Positions 1 to 5,651 of a stretch of 5,651 nucleotides of DNA are shown here, piece by piece. Origin of the DNA: JADHUC01 sp964617665 (GTDB taxonomy: Bacteria > Planctomycetota > Planctomycetia > Pirellulales > Pirellulaceae); NCBI GenBank assembly GCA_964617665.1, contig CAZUAH010000779.1, positions 1 through 5,651 on the forward strand, given 5' to 3'. Each line of letters starts with the position of its first letter. Positions within the stretch are counted from its first letter, which is position 1. The translations under genes were made by a program, and so were the position numbers. A model generated the notes under the pieces. It had not been told where the DNA came from, did not search any database, and saw only the letters and a program-made list of their open reading frames with translations.

Positions 1-2760
1 GTGTGCCCGACACCTCCTTCTTCACCGGCTACAACGATGCAACTGTCAGTTTTGCGGTCGCCGATAACGGAGATGATTACGGTTACGCCATCCTCCATCT
101 GCCCGACGGTAAGATCCTGGTCGCTGGTCAAACGCAAGGCGGAATCGCTCTGGCAAGACTACAAGGGGATACCAACTATACTAACACCTTTTATCCAATC
201 ATCGATCCAATTGATGACTTCCGCTTCTCCTTCACGACATCTTATGAGTTGAGTCTTCAGGGGATCACTGCGGGTGGCCAGGACAACCAACCGATCGAAG
301 TGACAGCGACCTCTGACAACCCCGGTTTTGTCAAGAATCTTGTTGTGGATTTTACATCGCCCAACCAAACGGGAGTGTTGTCCTTTTCTACCGATCCATC
401 CGAAGGAAACACAGCCACGATCACGGTCCGCGTCGAGGACGGAGGACTGGATGCAAAACTGGAGACCGAGGAGGACAACGATTTCATCCTGGAATCGTTT
501 ACCATTTATCTCAATGAACTTCCGACACTGGATCCGATCAATGACTGCAGCATCGAAGAAAATGTACCCGAACAAACAGTCGATTTGAGTGAAATAACCG
601 CCGGTGTTGACGAATCCCAGAGAATCGCGGTCGTTGCCACCAGCAGCAACACGGGAGTAATTCCGAATCCTACCATTGATTACACCTCACCAAATAGAGC
701 CGGAACTCTGAAGTTCACCCCAGTCGCGGACCAGATCGGGACGGCCACCATCACCGTCACCGTGGAGGATGCCGGAATGGATGATGACTTTTCGACCAGA
801 ACAGACAATGGGTACTTTTCCCAAACCTTTACGGTCGAAGTCATCAGCGAGAACCAGGTTCCCACACTCGATCCGCTCTCCGATTTGACACTGGATGAAG
901 ATGCACCCCAGCAGAACGTCGACCTGACCGGAATCACCGATGGTGATGTAGGAACTCAACCTTTACATGTGACAGCAACCAGCAACAACACGGGGCTGAT
1001 CCTCAACCCGTCGGTGACCTACACATCAGCAAGCGTGACAGGCATTCTGAAGTTTACACCGGTAACGGACCAGAGTGGAACGGCCACCATCACCGTTACT
1101 GTAGAAGATGGAGGTGTCGACGAAGATCTCTCCACCAAGGATGATAACGCCACCTTCAGCCGCTATTTTGTGGTTACCGTCAACCCAGTCAACGATGATC
1201 CACCGACGCTAAACGCACTTTCGGACGTAGCGATCAATGAAGACGCCGCCCAACAGACGGNNNNNNNNNNNNNNNNNNNNNNNNNNNNNNNNNNNNNNNN
1301 NNNNNNNNNNNNNNNNNNNNNNNNNNNNNNNNNNNNNNNNNNNNNNNNNNNNNNNNNNNNAGTCGAGCGGCAGCCTGAAGTTCACGCCGGTGTCCGACCA
1401 GAGCGGCACGGCCACCATCACGGTCATCGTGGAGGACGGCGGTCTGGACAACGACCTGGATACGGCAGACGACAATGGCACGTTCAGTCGCACGTTCGAT
1501 GTCACGGTGAATCCTATCAACGACGATCCCACGCTAAACGCACTTTCGGACGTAGCGATCAATGAAGACGCCGCCCAACAGACGGTCTTGCTGGCTGGGA
1601 TCACCGATGGCGATGTGGGAACTCAACCGTTGCGTGTGACAGCAACCAGCAACAACACGGGCCTGATCCTTAACCCAGCGGTAATCTACACCTCGGCGGA
1701 GTCGAGCGGCAGCCTGAAGTTCACGCCGGTGTCCGACCAGAGCGGCACGGCCACGATTACGGTGACCGTGAAAGACGGGGGACTCGATGGCGATCTGGGC
1801 ACAACTGGTGACAACGCCCTACTAAGCCGGACGTTCACGGTGACGGTCAATGCTGCGAATCATCCGCCGTCGGTAGCCAATCCGATACCAAATCAGCCAG
1901 CGGAGGAGAACCAACCGTTCGCCTTCGCCTTTGCGGCCGATACCTTTCATGATGTGGACACTGGAGACAGCCTCATGTTTACAGCTGCACAGCATGATGG
2001 CTCCGCCCTGCCGGAATGGATGGGCTTTGACGGCACCACTCGCACCTTCAGTGGTATCCCACGACTTGGAAACAAGGGAGAGGTTCAAATTGACGTGACG
2101 GCCACGGATACAGGGGCTCTGTCTGTTTATATAGCGTTCACCGTTACCGTCGCGGCGGACCCGAATCCGTGGCAGAATCCGCGTCAGGAAGCTGATGCCC
2201 GGATGGATGTGGACGACAATGGAAATGTGACTCCGCTAGATGTACTGACGATCATCAACCACATCAATCGAAACGGTGCAGGCGAGTTGTCCGCCCCAAT
2301 TTCACCTTCAGATGTCGAGCATTTGTATATAGACGTTAACGGAGACAACAATTGTACGCCGCTGGATGTCCTTGAGCTGATCAACTACATCAATGGGCAG
2401 GCGGCCGGTGAGGGCGAAGCAGAGATCGCAAGCCTCGATGACATATCCTCGGCACTTGCTGCCGGCGGAGCGTGGAACCGACCGACGCCGTTTCCAGTGT
2501 CGCTGATGGTCCGGCCAATGATCGGCGGAAATGCGCTGTTTCCGGTCGAGCAGGCGTCCCCAGGAAACGCCCGCTGGCTGGATTCGAGCGATGACCGCCC
2601 GTTGGCCACTAGCGACGGAGAAACCAATGAGGCCCCGCAAACCGCTCGTCCCCCGTTGGCGTCCTCGGACACGCCACCGTTCTCAGCCTTCGACGACGAT
2701 CCCCTGTCCGAATTCGAGGATCTCTTGGATATTATCGCTCGCGATGTGGCCGCCAACTAG
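1..2760 (+). CDS. Giant planctomycete-type modular protein: delta-60-like start, tandem Ig/cadherin-like repeats, C-terminal dockerin (5' partial, gap inside)
   Basis: Probably an exported or cell-surface protein; the sequence gives no enzymatic role. The frame is open at the left edge, with the first full codon at 3, so the true start and any signal peptide are missing. With the gap restored to 114 bp, the visible part is 923 codons. Residues 1-58 include LPDGKILVAGQ...ALARL, a delta-60-type beta repeat. Residues 66-627 hold five tandem units of about 109-114 aa (core: ITDGDVGTQPL, VTATSNNTG, FTPVSDQSGTATITV, VEDGG). Residues 628-725 resemble a dystroglycan-type cadherin/He_PIG domain (LPEWMGFD, FSGIP, DVTATD). 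Residues 726-804 form a type I dockerin: WQNP, then two Ca-binding F-hand repeats, DVDDNGNVTPLDVL and DVNGDNNCTPLDVL. Residues 805-923 are a Pro/Ser/Asp-rich tail ending in FEDLLDIIARDVAAN, with stop TAG at 2758-2760. The reading frame is ≡0 mod 3 before the gap and ≡1 after it. This is a padding artefact, not a frameshift. The architecture is clear; the biological role is unknown. Confidence 0.88.
1206..1260 (+). repeat. 55-bp exact direct repeat, left gap flank (copy at 1531-1585)
   Basis: Identical to 1531-1585. The base before each copy differs (g at 1205, c at 1530), so 1206 is exactly where identity begins. It encodes TLNALSDVAINEDAAQQT plus the first base of the next codon. Confidence 0.97.
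1261..1360. other. Assembly gap of 100 N inside a repeat unit
   Basis: One hundred consecutive N, a conventional scaffold-gap length rather than a measured size. The 55 bp to the left (1206-1260) equal 1531-1585 exactly, and the 55 bp to the right (1361-1415) equal 1700-1754 exactly. The intact copy has 114 bp (1586-1699) between those segments, a multiple of three, which is what frame continuity needs. The missing stretch should therefore encode 37 whole residues plus two split codons (V and E), if exactly one unit was lost. Confidence 0.97.
1361..1415 (+). repeat. 55-bp exact direct repeat, right gap flank (copy at 1700-1754)
   Basis: Identical to 1700-1754. Identity stops sharply at the next base (c at 1416, g at 1755). 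It encodes the end of a Glu codon followed by SSGSLKFTPVSDQSGTAT. After this point the two units differ widely at the nucleotide level. Confidence 0.97.
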
Positions 2761-3085
2761 TTAGCAGGAACAACCAGTACTGTAATGGCGTCCGGTGAAC
2801 CCGACCAGCGTTTTTCGCCGTGAACACGCAACTGGTGCAAATCGATGCAGACTGTCCGCATACGCGGCAAGTTGTAGAGTACCACTGGAAGCACCCCAAG
2901 GCATACCTGTCGTCGTGCCGTGTATCAAAATAGCCTTCCGCTTCCGGGAGATTTCACTGGCTTGCGAGAACGATACTCTGCAGGGGTCGGCAGTCTCAAT
3001 TGTGGTGGTCTCGGTCACGGCTGCCCCCTCGATATGAACAATCCCGAGCCTTTACTCCTTCGCTTTGGTCTCTCCCTTCGACGAG
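2761..3085. other. Convergent intergenic region without a supported gene
   Basis: This lies between the stop of the giant gene and the stop of the oppositely oriented AlbA_2 gene. Open frames of 80-130 codons exist on both strands, but they have no recognisable domain and no ribosome-binding site I could defend. I see no strong terminator: the only small palindrome noted is CCGC-ATAC-GCGG around 2854-2868, without a T-tract. Long simultaneously open frames on both strands could mean a decayed gene or a dispersed genomic repeat, but this cannot be decided from one copy. Confidence 0.5.
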
Positions 3086-4306
3086 CTATGCCTGCTCTGT
3101 CTGCAACGCGCCATCGGAGCGAGAATCTGGCCCCGCCTCGTATCCCGCTGCGTTCCAAATCATGTCGAGCAACGGCTGGAGTATCACGGCTGGCTCCGTG
3201 GATAGGTTTTCGATCAGCGTTTCAGGCAAATAGAGAACCTCACGGTCAATCGGCGGGTTCGGCGGGCTTCCCGATGCTCTGGCGCTTCGGTCGGCAATGT
3301 GTACCCCTTTCATCTCAGTAAGCGTGATGAAGCACCAGATGGGAGGTTGAACTCCGACGGATCGTAGGCAGCCGAGGTAGTCGCCGAGTCCGCGGCACAG
3401 CTGACTTTCGATCTCTTCTATCCGAAGGAAACGAACGCTATTCTCCGTGCCAACGATGTCGCAAACAGCGGCCTCTATGATGCCGTTGCGGAAGGCTTGG
3501 GTGTATGACCTATTGGGGGCGTCTTCCGTCGCCGCACCACCCCAATGCGCGACGACACCGTCAAGGTTGATACGGTGAGACGAACTGCCGGCGCGACTTT
3601 TCATTAGAGGGCGAAGGCTCGTTACCTGCGACTCCAGGTCGCCGACACGGAGAGAAAGCTGCGTACTAAACGAGTCCAGGGGGAGCAGGTGGAGCGCGAG
3701 GGCAGGCGTATTGCGCAACGGGACCGGCGTTTCGCCGTTCCGCACCAGCCCAACTCGATCCTTGCGGAACTGCTTAATCTGCTCGTAGATGGATTCAGAA
3801 AGCGTGAAAGCCCGACGCAATTCTGACGTGTCCATCGCATAAGCTCCCTTCGAGTTCCTGGCCCAGAACTGCCCGAACTGCCGTTGATAGACGACTCGGT
3901 GTGGCGACACCAAGCTCCGCGGCACTCGGAGGACTAAGACATACCTCCCGGCCTCCTTCTCGACCGCGCGGATGTCGCAACTGACCCGCGGTTCAAGCCA
4001 TTGTCCAATCAGTTGGTGCAAGCGGTTAATTTCCATGTCGTGGCTTGCAAGCGGCACGCCAAAGACTTCAGCTGCCACGCTATTCTCTTCCACAATCCCA
4101 ATAATCAGATGGCCGCCAATCGTGTTGGCGAACGACGATACGTCCTTGAGCAGTTCTTCGCGCTGTTTGTCCCTGTCGCTGGAATCGGGGCTATCAAGCC
4201 GATACATGGCCTGCTTGTACTCGATGGCCTTTCCCTCCTGGACCTTGTCGGCAACAAGCTCTTGAAGGTCGGCGAGGTTAATCTGTTCCAGGGGTTTGTT
4301 GAGCAT
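3086..4306 (-). CDS. Schlafen AlbA_2 domain protein (putative nucleic-acid/ATP-binding protein)
   Basis: A 406-aa protein starting at ATG 4306-4304, supported by a strong GGAGGG 7 nt upstream, and ending at TAG 3088-3086. Residues about 23-165 form an AlbA_2 domain of the Schlafen superfamily. Visible hallmarks are the early E-x-K (IEYKQ, 28-32), the core KDVSSFANTIGGHLIIGI (54-71), and the closing segment FWARNSKGAYAMDTSELRRAF (147-167). In the family this domain is linked to nucleic-acid binding or nuclease activity and is often annotated as ATP-binding. Residues about 170-406 are not recognised. They begin with a likely helical, charged stretch (SIYEQIKQFRKDRVGLVRNG), continue with mixed alpha/beta sequence, and end in a hydrophilic tail. 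No signal peptide or membrane segment is seen, so the protein is probably cytoplasmic. It is co-oriented with the upstream DUF2971 gene and may be translationally coupled to a small ORF ending 4 nt before its start. Its exact activity is unknown; a role in defence or regulation is only inference. Confidence 0.85.
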   Translation of the reverse strand: MLNKPLEQINLADLQELVADKVQEGKAIEYKQAMYRLDSPDSSDRDKQREELLKDVSSFANTIGGHLIIGIVEENSVAAEVFGVPLASHDMEINRLHQLIGQWLEPRVSCDIRAVEKEAGRYVLVLRVPRSLVSPHRVVYQRQFGQFWARNSKGAYAMDTSELRRAFTLSESIYEQIKQFRKDRVGLVRNGETPVPLRNTPALALHLLPLDSFSTQLSLRVGDLESQVTSLRPLMKSRAGSSSHRINLDGVVAHWGGAATEDAPNRSYTQAFRNGIIEAAVCDIVGTENSVRFLRIEEIESQLCRGLGDYLGCLRSVGVQPPIWCFITLTEMKGVHIADRSARASGSPPNPPIDREVLYLPETLIENLSTEPAVILQPLLDMIWNAAGYEAGPDSRSDGALQTEQA

Positions 4307-4310
4307 GAAT

Positions 4311-4487
4311 TCACCCTCCGTAGACTTCCTTCACCCGTGCAACGATGAACTCGACCAGTTCTGTACCGATCGCGCCGCCGAAAAAAGCGACAATTCGCCA
4401 GAGGCAGTTGTTCGCGCATTCCTCAAATATCCGAAAAGGTGTCAGGAACCGTTTTCTATTCCTTGGGACGACCGTGGGAGCGGTCAC
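4311..4487 (-). CDS. Possible small ORF upstream of AlbA_2, 5' part made of REP-like sequence (uncertain; may be a gene remnant)
   Basis: From a GTG at 4487-4485 this frame gives 58 aa and stops with TGA at 4313-4311, 4 nt before the AlbA_2 ATG. The last 40 codons (4433-4314) lie outside the palindromic element and look protein-like: LWRIVAFFGGAIGTELVEFI, then VARVKEVYGG. This is an amphipathic or partly hydrophobic segment with about two thirds G/C at third positions (24 of 35 codons counted from the first Cys). The first part is encoded by the palindrome (RKRFLTPFR), with no good start signal. One reading is that insertion of the element removed the original start of a short gene. The frame is also in phase with the TAA of the upstream DUF2971 gene (210 nt apart) with no other stop between, so read-through or an ancestral C-terminal extension is possible. 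No family is recognised. Confidence 0.35.
   Translation of the reverse strand: MTAPTVVPRNRKRFLTPFRIFEECANNCLWRIVAFFGGAIGTELVEFIVARVKEVYGG
4314..4319 (-). promoter_or_regulatory. Strong Shine-Dalgarno site of the AlbA_2 gene
   Basis: GGAGGG on the minus strand, 7 nt before the ATG at 4306. It fixes the start of the AlbA_2 protein. The same bases are the last sense codons (GGA GGG) of the small upstream frame that stops with TGA at 4313-4311, an arrangement typical of translational coupling. Confidence 0.8.
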
Positions 4488-4508
4488 GAAATGGTTCCTA
4501 ACACCTTT
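4435..4508. repeat. REP-like palindromic element with nested hairpin; possible bidirectional terminator
   Basis: The left arm AAAGGTGTCAGGAACC (4435-4450) pairs with GGTTCCTAACACCTTT (4493-4508). Fifteen of 16 positions match, and the single difference becomes a G-U pair in a minus-strand transcript. The stem can extend inward by a few pairs. Inside is a second hairpin, GACCG (4470-4474) with CGGTC (4481-4485) around a 6-nt loop. Arms are A-rich on one side and T-rich on the other, so transcription from either side meets a stem followed by T residues. It starts 12 bp beyond the DUF2971 stop, a usual position for REP or terminator-type elements. The size and nested shape fit a REP/BIME-like or small MITE element. 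Dispersal elsewhere in the genome is not visible here. Confidence 0.72.
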
Positions 4509-4520
4509 GTTTTCTCCGTC

Positions 4521-5312
4521 TTACAGTGCGGTCACCTCCATCGCAAACTGTTCCGGATCGAGCGACGCGCGGAGAACTTGAGCGTGACGGTACTTACTCT
4601 CACACAATTCGACGATTCTAGCGCGATTATCTTCCGTCATTCGGGCGCCGACGATGACTTCCCGTACTGCCTCCAAAGGAAATCGGAATAGGCAAATGTC
4701 CCACCTATTCAGCTTGCCGGGAACACAGTCGGCTTCCTGCGCGTGGCGCACAATCCGCAGCTCTTCTTCATAAGCCCAATCGCAACTCTTGGTGAAGAAC
4801 ACGCTATTGTTGTAGCTGTCCAGTTCTTCCTGTGTCGCATAACGACCATCCTTTTCGGGAACACGAGCTCTTATGTTCGCGTACGTTACCCCTCTGAGGC
4901 CTTCGAACGCTCCGCGTTCAAAGAACTTGCTGCTGGTGTCGAAACCAATTACAAACCCCCGATGGCAGTCGGCGTAATGTGCCCACATTAGCATGTTCCT
5001 CCGGGATCTACTTAGGCATAGGACCACAAAGTGCTCGCTCAATTTGGCAGGGTAGTCTAACGCGAAGTCTCGCCACAACGAAGGCAGTAGCCTGAGCCCG
5101 TCGGCAAGTCGTTGGCGCCGGTCTTGGTCCGAGCAGGGCTCTGCAGACCTTAGATGCTGCGCGAGCAAAACGTTATCGAGGTCGGGCCGATCTCCCGAGA
5201 AGCTCGGCGAGGCCTCAAAAGGATCGTTGAAGTCTGCTGGCTGCGTGAAACGGATCATGCCGTTTTGAAGCACATCGATCCTGTCAGGTTCACAATACTT
5301 GTAGGCGATCAT
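4521..5312 (-). CDS. DUF2971 family protein
   Basis: A 263-aa protein of unknown biochemical function, assigned to DUF2971 from recognisable motifs. These are the N-terminal MIAYKYCEPDRIDVLQNGMI followed by RFTQPADFNDPFE (21-33); CLSRSRRNMLMWAHYADCHR (99-118) followed by GFVIGFD; the block FFTKSCDWAYEEELRIV (172-188); and VREVIVGARM (216-225). Length is normal for the family, so the gene looks intact. I chose the ATG at 5312-5310 because family members usually begin directly with a short K-Y motif. An in-frame ATG at 5345-5343 would add 11 residues (MGGKRASAFVV). Neither start has a convincing Shine-Dalgarno sequence, which is common in planctomycetes. No signal peptide or membrane segment is seen. 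It lies upstream of and on the same strand as the AlbA_2 gene, with a palindromic element between them, so they may be only partly co-transcribed. DUF2971 genes often sit in accessory or defence-rich regions; a defence role here is inference. Confidence 0.85.
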   Translation of the reverse strand: MIAYKYCEPDRIDVLQNGMIRFTQPADFNDPFEASPSFSGDRPDLDNVLLAQHLRSAEPCSDQDRRQRLADGLRLLPSLWRDFALDYPAKLSEHFVVLCLSRSRRNMLMWAHYADCHRGFVIGFDTSSKFFERGAFEGLRGVTYANIRARVPEKDGRYATQEELDSYNNSVFFTKSCDWAYEEELRIVRHAQEADCVPGKLNRWDICLFRFPLEAVREVIVGARMTEDNRARIVELCESKYRHAQVLRASLDPEQFAMEVTAL

Positions 5313-5345
5313 GACCACAAACGCAGAAGCGCGCTTGCCCCCCAT

Positions 5346-5651
5346 CCTAGGTGCGTATTTGATTGCAAGCTAATTCACCGTTCGCAATTCTGATATTCTC
5401 ATGCGGATTGCCTCACATACCACGTCTTGTTGCTGCCTGACGTTAGGTCCTTGTGCAAGCCACTCGTCTCTATCAATCTGTAAGTGCCCCGTTCACCGAC
5501 AAATCGACTTTCGCGTCGAGGATGGTTGTGGACATTTGTTGCGGTGCCTTCGGAGGCTTAGTAGACCGACCGGCCTAACACGCGTCCCGATTCCGTGATT
5601 CTGGCGCGACAAGTCCTCTACTGTCAAGGAGTTGGCAAGCCCCGTCCATTT
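5346..5651. other. Region upstream of the DUF2971 gene without a supported gene
   Basis: No coding frame with a recognisable domain. A 65-codon plus-strand frame (5401-5598) is Cys/Arg-rich and looks spurious. Small palindromes are present: GCCT-TCGG-AGGC near 5547-5560 and TCGAC-6nt-GTCGA near 5505-5521. Neither is strong enough to call as an RNA or terminator. A minus-strand TTGACA (5627-5622) has only a weak -10 partner (CAGAAT, 18-bp spacing) and lies about 310 nt from the gene, so I do not call it as a promoter. No tRNA is seen. Confidence 0.45.

Larger units (their letters stand above)
198..1869 (+). repeat. Five tandem Ig/cadherin-like repeat units of about 339 bp within the giant gene
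   Basis: Units start at 198, 525, 864, 1206 and 1531, and the last ends at 1869. Lengths are 109, 113, 114, 113 (after gap repair) and 113 codons. Each unit begins with a T-L-[DN]-x-[LI]-x-D type strand and ends in a V-N-x-x-[ND]-x-P type linker. All share an SxNTG...P or closely related segment, a GTATITV-type strand (NTATITV in unit 1) and an acidic VEDGG loop that could bind calcium. Divergence falls from left to right: unit 1 is the most degenerate, unit 3 resembles units 4 and 5, and units 4 and 5 are identical over all the sequence seen at their N-terminal halves. This class resembles the VNDAP/cadherin-like and Ig-like repeats common in planctomycete surface proteins. The exact Pfam family was not tested. 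Confidence 0.88.

Noticed and set aside
3..5. GTG as the true start of the giant gene
   Set aside because: The frame is open to the window edge, there is no signal peptide, and the sequence begins within what looks like a delta-60 repeat series, so the real start lies upstream.
159..959. Minus-strand open frames of 82-138 codons under the giant gene
   Set aside because: They are antisense to well-defined repeat domains, show no family signal, and arise from the codon pattern of the plus-strand gene.
1237..1604. Real frameshift or two separate genes at the N stretch
   Set aside because: The 100 N are padding. The paralogous unit gives 114 bp, which restores the frame, and domain units continue on both sides.
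2920..3321. Plus-strand 133-codon frame
   Set aside because: It overlaps the C-terminal coding part of the AlbA_2 gene on the other strand, is Arg/Ser/Pro-rich with no domain, and has no ribosome-binding site.
3972..4348. Plus-strand frames of 97 and 115 codons
   Set aside because: They are antisense shadows of the conserved AlbA_2 domain.
4435..4508. CRISPR repeat or attachment site
   Set aside because: There is only one inverted pair, with no regularly spaced direct repeats, no integrase gene and no tRNA nearby.
4296..4691. Plus-strand 131-codon frame
   Set aside because: It crosses the palindromic element and the antisense of the DUF2971 C-terminus, with no domain or start signal.
5540..5600. 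tRNA or structured RNA around the GCCT-TCGG-AGGC hairpin
   Set aside because: There is a single 4-bp stem only; no cloverleaf arms, T-loop motif or acceptor stem could be assembled.

Overview
The window reads as a fragment of a planctomycete genome, most likely from the Rhodopirellula/Pirellulaceae side. The main evidence is the first gene, a large modular surface-type protein. It combines a delta-60-like start, tandem Ig/cadherin-like repeats and a C-terminal type I dockerin introduced by a WQNP motif, followed by an acidic tail. That architecture is typical of planctomycete giant proteins. The assignment is from recognition only; no search was run.

Layout. Positions 1-2760 (+) hold the 3' part of the giant gene, open at the left edge and interrupted by a 100-N scaffold gap at 1261-1360. 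The apparent frame change across the gap is an artefact. The two gap flanks are 55-bp exact copies of sequence in the next repeat unit, and the matching stretch there is 114 bp. Replacing 100 N with 114 bp restores one continuous frame of 923 codons. Positions 2761-3085 lie between convergent genes and hold no gene I can support. Positions 3086-4306 (-) encode a 406-aa protein with an N-terminal Schlafen AlbA_2 domain. Positions 4307-4520 hold a palindromic REP-like element (4435-4508) and a small open frame (4311-4487, -). That frame ends 4 nt before the AlbA_2 start and may be a short gene whose 5' part was overwritten by the element. Positions 4521-5312 (-) encode a DUF2971 protein. Positions 5346-5651 hold no gene I can support.

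The minus-strand genes run DUF2971, then the possible small ORF, then AlbA_2. They may be a co-oriented cassette. Both recognised families occur in accessory and defence-type gene neighbourhoods, but nothing in the sequence proves a shared function. The most interesting items are this candidate cassette, the palindromic element inside it, and the nearly identical adhesin-like repeats that broke the assembly.
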